64,000 bases of DNA from Sphingomonas sp. IBVSS2 (GTDB lineage Bacteria; Pseudomonadota; Alphaproteobacteria; Sphingomonadales; Sphingomonadaceae), in the NCBI RefSeq assembly GCF_002127225.1, contig NZ_NFUR01000008.1, positions 1 to 64,000 on the forward strand, read 5' to 3'. This document shows, one piece after another, positions 57,866-64,000 of this stretch (its first letter is position 1; every line of letters starts with the position of its first letter). The position numbers were made by a program, and so were the translations under genes. The notes beneath the pieces are model-generated. The model saw only the letters and a list, made by a program, of their open reading frames with translations, was not told the DNA's origin and ran no database searches.

Positions 57866-58930
57866 TCAGTTCTGCCGCGGTGAAAGCCCCAGCAGCGCGC
57901 GGATCGCGTCCCGATCGACACCGCTCGCCGCGAAATCGTCGAACGGGCGCTCGGTCACGCGGATGATGTGATCGCGAATGAAGGGGGCGCCTTCGCGCGC
58001 GCCGTCCTCGGACCGCTTGAGCGCGCATTCCCATTCGAGCACGGCCCAGCCCGCATAGCCATATTGCGCCAGCCTGCTGAAGATGCCGACGAAATCGACC
58101 TGCCCATCGCCCAGCGAGCGGAAGCGGCCGGCGCGATTCACCCAGCTCTCATAGCCGCCATAGACACCCGTCCGCCCGGTCGGGTTGAACTCGGCATCCT
58201 TCACATGGAAGCATGCGATGCGGTCATGATAGCGGTCGATGAAGTCGAGATAGTCGAGCTGCTGCAGAACATAGTGCGACGGATCGAACAGGATGCGCGC
58301 ACGGGGATGGTTGCCGACCGCCTCGAGGAATCGCTCCCAGGTCGCGCCGTCATGGATATCCTCGCCCGGATGGATCTCGAAGGCGCAGTCGACCCCCGCC
58401 TCCTCGAACACATCGAGGATCGGCGTCCAGCGCCGGGCAAGCTCGGCAAAGGCTTCCTCGATCAGCCCCGCCGGCCGCTGCGGCCAGGGATAGACATAGG
58501 GCCAGGCCAGCGCCCCCGAAAAGGTCGCATGCGCGCTCAGCCCGAGATTGGCGCTTGCCCTGGCGGCGAGCTTGACCTGCTCGACCGCCCAGGCCTGGCG
58601 CTCCGCCGGCCTGCCCCGCAGCTCGGTCGGCGCGAACCCGTCGAACAGCGGGTCATAGGCCGGGTGGACCGCGACGAGTTGCCCCTGCAGGTGCGTGGAG
58701 AGCTCGGTCGGCTCCACCCCGAACCCGGCGAGCTCGCCGCGCAGGTCGTCGCAATAGGCCTTGCTCTCGGCGGCCAGGCGCAGGTCGATCAGCCGCGGAT
58801 CGCAGGGGATCTGGATGCCGGCATAGCCGAGATCCCCCGCCCATTTCGCCAGCCCGTCCAGCGTATCGAACGGCGCCGCATCGCCCAGGAACTGGGCGAG
58901 GAAGATCGCCGGCCCCTTCATCCCGCTCAT
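57866..58930 (-). CDS. Cytoplasmic sugar phosphate isomerase/epimerase-like TIM barrel
   Basis: This 354-residue xylose-isomerase-like barrel has no signal peptide. Metal and substrate motifs are visible in CAFEIHPGEDIHDGATWERFLEAVG, ARILFDPSHYVLQQLDYLDFIDRYHDRIACFHVKDAEFNPTGR, GQVDFVGIF and WAVLEWECALKRSEDGAREG. It overlaps the permease stop by 4 bases and lies 32 bases before the Gfo/Idh gene, so it is probably the cytoplasmic isomerase of the pathway. It is one of three barrels in the operon, the only one kept inside the cell. Confidence 0.87.
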   Translation of the reverse strand: MSGMKGPAIFLAQFLGDAAPFDTLDGLAKWAGDLGYAGIQIPCDPRLIDLRLAAESKAYCDDLRGELAGFGVEPTELSTHLQGQLVAVHPAYDPLFDGFAPTELRGRPAERQAWAVEQVKLAARASANLGLSAHATFSGALAWPYVYPWPQRPAGLIEEAFAELARRWTPILDVFEEAGVDCAFEIHPGEDIHDGATWERFLEAVGNHPRARILFDPSHYVLQQLDYLDFIDRYHDRIACFHVKDAEFNPTGRTGVYGGYESWVNRAGRFRSLGDGQVDFVGIFSRLAQYGYAGWAVLEWECALKRSEDGAREGAPFIRDHIIRVTERPFDDFAASGVDRDAIRALLGLSPRQN

Positions 58931-60180
58931 GCCGCGCCCTTCTCCCGGCTGTCATCGTGGAAGAAGAGCTGGAACAGCACGGCGATGACGGCAGCCGCGA
59001 TCGCCGGATACCACCACATATGCTGCCAGTCGGCGATGGTCTGCACCGCCGGCAACTGCGCATAGAGCAGCCCGCCGATCTGCGAGCCGAGCAGCATGCC
59101 GACGCCATAGGTGAACAGCGTCAGCATGCCCTGCGCCTGGGCATTGACGCCCTTGGGCGAGGCGATGGTGCCGGTATAGATCGCGCCGGCAACGAAGAAG
59201 AAGTCGTAGCACACGCCGTGCAGCGCCACGCCGAGATAGATGACCCAGAGCGAGCCGCCCCCGTCGCCGATCGCGAACAACGCGTAACGCAGGGCCCAGG
59301 CCGCCATGCCGACCAGCAGCAGCGGCTTCACGCCGAACCGGCGATAGAGCCAGGGCATGGAGAACATGAACACCAGCTCGGACATCTGCCCGATGGCCAT
59401 GGTGCCGCCGACATTCTCGATGCCCGCCGCCCCAAGATAGGCCGAGGCATAGGCATAGTACATTGCCAGCGGGACCGAGATCAGCGTCGCCGCGAGGATG
59501 AAGATCAGATAGGAGCGTTGCCGCATCAGGCCGAACGCCTCGACGCACAGCACCTGACGCACCAGCCCCTCGTCGCGCGGCGCGTCGGGCTCGACGTTGG
59601 GCAGGGTCAGGCTGTAGAGGCCGAGCGCGATCGAGACGATCGCGGCAACGCGGAATATCTCGGGACTGGCCGACAGGCCCATCCAGCCGATGATCAGGCC
59701 CGCGACGATCCAGCCCAGCGTGCCGAACGCGCGGACGAAGGGAAACCGGTCCGCGCGCTCGCCGAAGCTCTTCAACGCGATCGTGTTCGCGAGGCCGACC
59801 GTCGGCATGTAGAGGATCATGTAGCCGAGCAGCAGCCAGACGAAGGTGCCGCCGGTTTCCGGCGTCACGAGCAACGGCATCGCCAACAGGATCGCGCCGC
59901 CGACCAGGTGCAGAGCCACCATCAGCGCCTTGGGACTGAGATAGCGTGTCGCGGCCATGCCGAGCAGGAAGGATCCGGCGATCGACGCGATCGGACCTAC
60001 CGAAAAGGCATTGGCGATGAGGCTGCCGATCCCGACGGTCTGCATCACCAGGCCAAGCGTCACATTCCACGCCCCCCAGACGAAGAACTGCATGAACATG
60101 AGCGCGCTCAGGCGCCCCATCAGCATGCCCGATGCCGGACGCCGTGACGCATCCGGCGCATCCTTGCCCAAGCTGGCCAT
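58927..60180 (-). CDS. MFS permease of the nucleoside:H+ symporter (NupG/NHS) family
   Basis: The 417-residue permease with twelve predicted helices has the family opening LMFMQFFVWGAWNVTLGLVM. It continues with LANTIALKSFGERADRFPFVRAFGTLGWIVAGLIIGWMG, GQMSELVFMFSMPWLYRRFGVKPLLLVGMAAWALRY and LHGVCYDFFFVAGAIYTG. Although named for nucleoside transport, this family often sits in sugar operons. Here it is the first gene and most likely imports the keto sugar or glycoside fragments formed in the periplasm. A LacI-type palindrome lies 67 bases before its ATG. Confidence 0.9.
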   Translation of the reverse strand: MASLGKDAPDASRRPASGMLMGRLSALMFMQFFVWGAWNVTLGLVMQTVGIGSLIANAFSVGPIASIAGSFLLGMAATRYLSPKALMVALHLVGGAILLAMPLLVTPETGGTFVWLLLGYMILYMPTVGLANTIALKSFGERADRFPFVRAFGTLGWIVAGLIIGWMGLSASPEIFRVAAIVSIALGLYSLTLPNVEPDAPRDEGLVRQVLCVEAFGLMRQRSYLIFILAATLISVPLAMYYAYASAYLGAAGIENVGGTMAIGQMSELVFMFSMPWLYRRFGVKPLLLVGMAAWALRYALFAIGDGGGSLWVIYLGVALHGVCYDFFFVAGAIYTGTIASPKGVNAQAQGMLTLFTYGVGMLLGSQIGGLLYAQLPAVQTIADWQHMWWYPAIAAAVIAVLFQLFFHDDSREKGAA

Positions 60181-60246
60181 GCGCCCCTCTCCCTCGCCGC
60201 AGTCTTTCTGCTTGCCCGCGCCGAGGCTACGCAGGTCAAAAGTCTG

Positions 60247-60260
60247 TGTAAAGGATTACA
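60247..60260. promoter_or_regulatory. Palindrome TGTAA-AGGA-TTACA, LacI-type operator candidate
   Basis: A perfect 5+4+5 inverted repeat lies 67-80 bases before the ATG of the MFS gene that opens the C3-oxidation operon. LacI/GalR-family regulators commonly bind TGTAA-N4-TTACA sites. No LacI-type gene is present in the window, so the regulator must be encoded elsewhere. The remaining bases of the 182-base gap show no gene. Confidence 0.5.
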
Positions 60261-60362
60261 TGGCGCCGGCGATGGGATATTCCCTGCGCGATCCATGGTT
60301 CGTGCGTCAGGGTGCCCTTCGGGGGTGCGCGTCGAACTCCGGGATTGGCCTGTGTCCGGAGC

Positions 60363-60674
60363 CTAGACGAGACAGAGGATCAACGCGACGGCCGCCATGG
60401 GTAGGCGCGGGGCCAATGCGGTTTCCGGCCATCGCGAGAAGACAAGGACGAAGGCGATGCCGCTTGCCGACAACAGCGCGAGCCATGCGACGATGCCCTG
60501 ACCGGCGCCGAACCGATGCGTGGCGGCGAGGAAGGACAGGAATAGCAGGATGCCACCCGCGGCACGCAGCCGCCCCCTGTCTCGAGATGATCTTGCCGCG
60601 CCCGCGCCGCGCACCTTGCTCCGCGCGAGATTGGCGAAGCCGGCATAGCCGAACAGGGCGATTTCAAGCGACAT
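60363..60674 (-). CDS. DUF3325 family membrane protein
   Basis: This small hydrophobic protein of 103 residues has three predicted membrane helices (ALFGYAGFANLARS, LRAAGGILLFLSFLAATHRFG, GIVAWLALLSASGIAFVLVFSRWP and a terminal segment). It matches the DUF3325 pattern. ATG 60674 is preferred over a TTG two codons upstream; it overlaps the PepSY gene by 11 bases. DUF3325 proteins occur with DUF3649 and PepSY proteins beside siderophore receptors. The function is unknown, presumably in inner-membrane iron-siderophore handling. Confidence 0.8.
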   Translation of the reverse strand: MSLEIALFGYAGFANLARSKVRGAGAARSSRDRGRLRAAGGILLFLSFLAATHRFGAGQGIVAWLALLSASGIAFVLVFSRWPETALAPRLPMAAVALILCLV

Positions 60675-62247
60675 CGGCAAGTTCCTCGACCACGGGGCTT
60701 CCGCTCGGCCGCCGCCGGCGCGGACGTTCTTCGACGCGTGGCGCGGCTATGCGGCGCGCGGCGAAGCCGAGCAGCACCGCCAGCAGGACCATGGTTGCGT
60801 CGAACGCGAGCGAGAGGCTGTCCCTCGACCGCGATGGCGAGAAGAGCCCCGGACCGGCGAGCAGGTCGGCGATCGGAATCGCTGCGAAAAGCGCCGCGCC
60901 GATCGCCAGCGTCTCGATCCAGGCCCGGCCCACCGGACGAAGAAGCGACAGCCCGGCGAGCCCGAACCAGGTCCAGAACATCGCGGAGACCTCCAGATCG
61001 GCGCGGCCGTCCAGCATCGGCGGAAGCAATCTGTTGGCGAGCAGGAAAGCGGCCATTCCGGCGGGCAGGCAGGCGACGGCACCGATGTTGAGCCGCTCGA
61101 CGAGCGCAAGGCCGAAGAACCGCCGCGCCCCCGGCTTTCGACGCTTCGCGGTCCACAGGACCAGTCCGGTCGCCACCATCGCGCTCCCGGTGAGGCCAAG
61201 CAGGAAGCAGACATAGCGCAGCAGCGGCCCCGCGAACCATGCCATGTGCAGCCCGAGCATCACGCCGGCAGTCTGGACGGCGGGTCCGGGGGCCGGCGAT
61301 GCGGACAGCCGCTTGCCGGACGAACCGGCAAAGGTGATCGAGGCGCCGCGCGCATTCAGCCGGTCGTCGCTCGAACGGATGACGGTGACCGTCGATTCCG
61401 CATCGTCCGGGTTGCCGATGATCAGCCGCGAGGCGCGGGCGCCGCCCCATTCCGCGGAAGCGCGTTCGGTGAACCGGGTAATGTCCATGAGCCGCCCGGG
61501 CCGACCCGATGCGCGTTGGTCGGACGTGTCGCCATAAAGGTCGGCCGAGAAGGCCGCAGGCTTCTCGTAATTGGCCATGATCGGCCAGGGCATGTACATG
61601 ACGACGAGAGTGATGAGGCCGGTATAGGTGATCATCGCGTGATAGGGCAGCGCCAGCACGGCGGAGACGTTGTGGGCGTCGAGCCAGCTCCGTTGCCCCT
61701 TGCCCCAGCGCAGCGTGAAGAAGTCGGCGAAGATCCGCTTGTGCGTGATCACCCCCGACACGATCGCGCCGAGCATGAACATCGCGCATATCCCGGCGAG
61801 CCAGCGGCCCCAGGGGTGCGGCAATTGCAGCTGGAAGTGAAAGCGATAAAAGAACTCGCCGCCGCGCGTCGCCCGCGCCTCGACCGGCACGCCCGTGGCG
61901 GGATCGAGGCGCGTTTCCGGCCGACGCGGCGGGCGCGGCGCCTTCGGATCGGGATTGGCGCGGGCACGCGTGAAGATTCGCGTAGCGGGCGTGCGCTCGC
62001 CCGGCAGGTAGATCGTCCATTGCTCGTCATGCGGCGCGTTCTTCCGCAGCCAGGCGATGGCGGTCTGCGCGGCTTCCGCGTCGGTTGCGCGGCGCGGCTG
62101 AAACTCCGGCTGCATCCACTGCGTGATCTCCGGGCGGAAATAGCTCGCCGTGCCGGTGAGGAACATCGCGAACAGGATCCAGCCGGCCACCAGGCCGAGC
62201 CAGCCATGGATCCACGCCATCGACTGGCGCACGCCATTGCCCTTCAC
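60664..62247 (-). CDS. PepSY-associated TM protein (siderophore/iron-linked inner-membrane reductase family)
   Basis: The 527-residue protein has four or more membrane helices. The first follows the start (MAWIHGWLGLVAGWILFAMFLTGTASYF, with the conserved HxWLG and the TASYFRPEI ending). A periplasmic PepSY domain, another helix pair (PWGRWLAGICAMFMLGAIVSGVITHKRIF with conserved His), an NVSAVLALPYHAMITYTGL segment and C-terminal helices follow. The His-rich helices suggest haem binding and ferric reduction, as proposed for the FoxB/PiuB relatives. The GTG start overlaps the DUF3649 stop as GTGA. Confidence 0.88.
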   Translation of the reverse strand: MKGNGVRQSMAWIHGWLGLVAGWILFAMFLTGTASYFRPEITQWMQPEFQPRRATDAEAAQTAIAWLRKNAPHDEQWTIYLPGERTPATRIFTRARANPDPKAPRPPRRPETRLDPATGVPVEARATRGGEFFYRFHFQLQLPHPWGRWLAGICAMFMLGAIVSGVITHKRIFADFFTLRWGKGQRSWLDAHNVSAVLALPYHAMITYTGLITLVVMYMPWPIMANYEKPAAFSADLYGDTSDQRASGRPGRLMDITRFTERASAEWGGARASRLIIGNPDDAESTVTVIRSSDDRLNARGASITFAGSSGKRLSASPAPGPAVQTAGVMLGLHMAWFAGPLLRYVCFLLGLTGSAMVATGLVLWTAKRRKPGARRFFGLALVERLNIGAVACLPAGMAAFLLANRLLPPMLDGRADLEVSAMFWTWFGLAGLSLLRPVGRAWIETLAIGAALFAAIPIADLLAGPGLFSPSRSRDSLSLAFDATMVLLAVLLGFAARRIAAPRVEERPRRRRPSGSPVVEELADVA

Positions 62248-62537
62248 GGCCGGACGCCGAGCAGCAGCGCCGCCCCGATCGCGGCGATCGCCAGGCTCCA
62301 GATCGCGCCGGCAACCCGCGCGAGCCGCGGTTCATGGAAAGCCCATAGTCCGATCGCGGCGTAGAGCGGAAACGCGACTATCATCGCCCACGCCGTGGCT
62401 TCGACCCGCGCGATCGGCAGGAGCCTTGCCGCCAGCGTCGCCAGGCCCGCCGCCGCGGCATAGCCGCCGACCAGGGCCGTCAGGCAACGCCAGGCCATCG
62501 ACCATCGCCGTTGCCCGGCCCTATGGGCGCCCGCCAT
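62244..62537 (-). CDS. DUF3649 family membrane protein
   Basis: The 97-residue protein has about three helices (CLTALVGGYAAAAGLATLAARLLP, AWAMIVAFPLYAAIGLWAFHE and AGAIWSLAIAAIGAALLLG), matching the DUF3649 pattern. It is the first gene of the three-gene set with PepSY and DUF3325, which begins next to a Fur-like box and faces away from the TonB receptor. Iron regulation and a role in siderophore-iron use are inferred from context only. Confidence 0.82.
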   Translation of the reverse strand: MAGAHRAGQRRWSMAWRCLTALVGGYAAAAGLATLAARLLPIARVEATAWAMIVAFPLYAAIGLWAFHEPRLARVAGAIWSLAIAAIGAALLLGVRP

Positions 62538-62589
62538 TCCGATCCCCCTTTTCCCGTCTTGCGTCAGCCGCGGAACGCCCCTAGCAGCA

Positions 62590-62608
62590 ATTGCGAATCG
62601 TTAGCAAT
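62590..62608. promoter_or_regulatory. Fur-like box between the DUF3649 and siderophore receptor genes
   Basis: The 19-base element ATTGC-GAA-TCG-TTA-GCAAT has near-perfect dyad symmetry. It lies 16 bases before the GTG of the TonB receptor and 53 bases before the divergent DUF3649 ATG. Spacing, base composition and the ATTGC/GCAAT arms fit alphaproteobacterial Fur sites. It would repress both operons when iron is plentiful. Confidence 0.6.
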
Positions 62609-62623
62609 AATAAAGGGGGTTCC

Positions 62624-64000
62624 GTGACCACTGCTTTCCGTCGCCCGCATTTCCGGGACTTCATCGCGCATTCGGCATTGATCCCGGCGCTCGCGCTGCT
62701 CCCCGCGCTGGCGCATGCCAAGGACGAACCGGAAGAGGACAAGGCACAGGATTCCGCGATCGTGGTGACGGGCCTGCGCGGGAAGCAGGCGGGCTCCGGC
62801 ACGAAGACCGACACGCCGTTGATGGAGACGCCGCAGACCATCACGGTGCTCGACAATGACGAACTTGCCCGCCGCAATGCGCTGTCGATCAACCAGGCGC
62901 TCGGCTATGTCGCCGGCGTCGCCGCCAACCAGCGCGGCGGCACCGTCACCCGCTACGACCAGCTCATCCTGCGCGGCTTCGCTCCCGGGGTTTACCTCGA
63001 CGGCATGCGGCTGCTCGCCGGCCCCTATTCGATGCCACAGATCGACTTCAATCGCGTCGACCATATCGACGTCGTGAAGGGCCCTGCATCGGTGCTGTAC
63101 GGCAACTCGACGCCGGGCGGGCTGGTCAACCTGACGAGCAAGCTGCCCGAGCCCGTCGCCGCCGGCCGCTTCGAGCTGCAGCTCGGCAACTACGACACGA
63201 TCCGCGCGGTGGCGGATATCAACCAGCCCCTCGATGCCGACGGCAAGTGGCGTGCGCGCATCGTCGGCGGCTGGCAGAAGGGAGACGGGTTCACCCGGGG
63301 AACCTTCTCCGAACGCTATCACGTCAGCCCGATGCTGACCTTCGCGCCCGACGATGCGACCAGCCTGACGCTGGTCGCTTCCTATCAGCGCTCGCCCAGC
63401 GGCGGCGGCTATTCCGGCGTCCCGGCCTATGGCTCGGTGCTGGCCAACCCCAACGGCCGGTTGCCGCGCGATATCAATACCGGCGATCCCGGCTATGAGC
63501 GTTACGATCACCGGGCCAAGTCGATCGAAGCGCTGTTCCGCCACGATTTCAACGCGCATCTCTCCTTCCGGTCGAGCGCGCGCTTCCAGAACAACTGGCT
63601 GAGCTATCGCCAGATCTACGTGGCGGGCTTCGCGACCACCGGAACCGGCGCGAACCGCAACACCGACTATGCCACCATCATCCGCGGCGGCGGCGGCGCG
63701 GACGAGAATTTCGACACGCTGACGCTCGACAACAGCCTCAACGCGAAGTTCGAGACCGGCCCGCTCAGGCACAATGTGCTGGCCGGCATCGACTATCAGC
63801 ATATCGCGGGCGAGAATCTCCAGCAGTTCAACACCGGCGTGTCGAGCAATCCGCTCACCAGCATCCCCAATCTCAGCCTGTATCGCCCGGTCTATGGCGG
63901 CACGCTGCCCAGTTTCGACCTTACCAGGCTCTCGAGCGCCTATACCAACAGCTACAGCAAGCGCGACCAGGTCGGCGTGTATCTGCAGGACCAGATCGCG
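62624..64000 (+). CDS. TonB-dependent siderophore receptor (5' part, runs off the window)
   Basis: At least 459 residues of an outer-membrane siderophore receptor are present. A signal peptide (HSALIPALALLPALAHA) is followed by a TonB box-like SAIVVTGLRGKQAGSGTKTDTPLMETPQTITVLD. The plug is LSINQALGYVAGVAANQRG, LILRGFAPGVYLDGMRLL and VDHIDVVKGPASVLYGNSTPGGLVNLTSKLP, the classic siderophore-receptor wording. The first barrel strands follow. The GTG at 62624 has AGGGGG 4-9 bases upstream. A Fur-like box and the PepSY set on the other side support ferric-siderophore uptake. The C-terminal part of the barrel lies beyond the window. Confidence 0.93.
   Translation, partial: MTTAFRRPHFRDFIAHSALIPALALLPALAHAKDEPEEDKAQDSAIVVTGLRGKQAGSGTKTDTPLMETPQTITVLDNDELARRNALSINQALGYVAGVAANQRGGTVTRYDQLILRGFAPGVYLDGMRLLAGPYSMPQIDFNRVDHIDVVKGPASVLYGNSTPGGLVNLTSKLPEPVAAGRFELQLGNYDTIRAVADINQPLDADGKWRARIVGGWQKGDGFTRGTFSERYHVSPMLTFAPDDATSLTLVASYQRSPSGGGYSGVPAYGSVLANPNGRLPRDINTGDPGYERYDHRAKSIEALFRHDFNAHLSFRSSARFQNNWLSYRQIYVAGFATTGTGANRNTDYATIIRGGGGADENFDTLTLDNSLNAKFETGPLRHNVLAGIDYQHIAGENLQQFNTGVSSNPLTSIPNLSLYRPVYGGTLPSFDLTRLSSAYTNSYSKRDQVGVYLQDQIA

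Noticed and set aside
1..64000. Search for CRISPR arrays, tRNA or rRNA genes, insertion sequences, integrases and phage genes.
   Set aside because: No repeat-spacer pattern, cloverleaf-like sequence, transposase or integrase motif was seen; mobile origin of any segment is not supported.

Overview
The window is GC-rich, densely coded chromosomal DNA that looks like a sphingomonad (Sphingomonas or a close relative, Alphaproteobacteria). The grounds are the sugar-type TonB-dependent receptor beside glycoside hydrolases, the DUF3649/PepSY/DUF3325 set beside a siderophore-type receptor, the non-phosphorylative fucose pathway, and chains of 4-base ATGA/GTGA gene overlaps. I saw no tRNA, rRNA, CRISPR array, insertion sequence or phage gene. 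Almost everything is carbohydrate capture, cleavage and catabolism.

Layout. 1-382 is the end of a sugar permease. 379-8707 holds a two-component system facing away from a beta-barrel protein and a tripartite RND efflux operon; four phased CTCCAT repeats lie between them. 8788-10029 is a saccharopine dehydrogenase-like orphan. 10069-26900 (minus strand) runs from a TonB-dependent receptor through a perfect terminator-like hairpin into GH20, GH2 beta-mannosidase, GH3, GH125, GH92, GH29 and CutC. The divergent operon at 27297-37333 encodes a GntR/UTRA regulator, a SIS-type glucosamine-6-phosphate deaminase, NagA, a GH2 beta-galactosidase-like enzyme, an EIIA-HPr-EI fusion and a NagE-type PTS permease. 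Together these could remove each sugar of a plant-type N-glycan (GlcNAc, mannose, xylose, fucose, possibly galactose) and feed GlcNAc into metabolism through a dedicated PTS.

37408-46228 is an L-fucose module: IclR regulator, L-fuconate dehydratase, L-lactate dehydrogenase, FucP, mutarotase, aldo/keto reductase (fucose dehydrogenase), lactonase, SDR (2-keto-3-deoxy-L-fuconate dehydrogenase) and a fumarylacetoacetase-fold hydrolase. This is a complete oxidative route from L-fucose to pyruvate plus L-lactate, with LldD to use the lactate, and it fits the GH29 fucosidase upstream.

46288-51415 is a mixed stretch: a divergent EamA transporter/MocR regulator pair, a lipocalin-like secreted protein, a serine beta-lactamase-like hydrolase and a methyltransferase. 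51435-60180 (minus strand) is a nine-gene operon: MFS permease, three TIM-barrel sugar isomerases, a Gfo/Idh oxidoreductase, cytochrome c, a DUF1080 protein, and a two-subunit GMC glycoside dehydrogenase. It reads as a periplasmic C3-oxidation route for glycosides, in which the sugar is oxidised to a 3-keto glycoside before the glycosidic bond is cleaved. This operon and the N-glycan locus are the most interesting parts of the window.

60363-64000 is an iron-uptake locus: DUF3325, PepSY and DUF3649 proteins facing away from a TonB-dependent siderophore receptor that runs off the end, with a Fur-like palindrome between them. All functions are inferred from sequence motifs and gene context; no database search was run.
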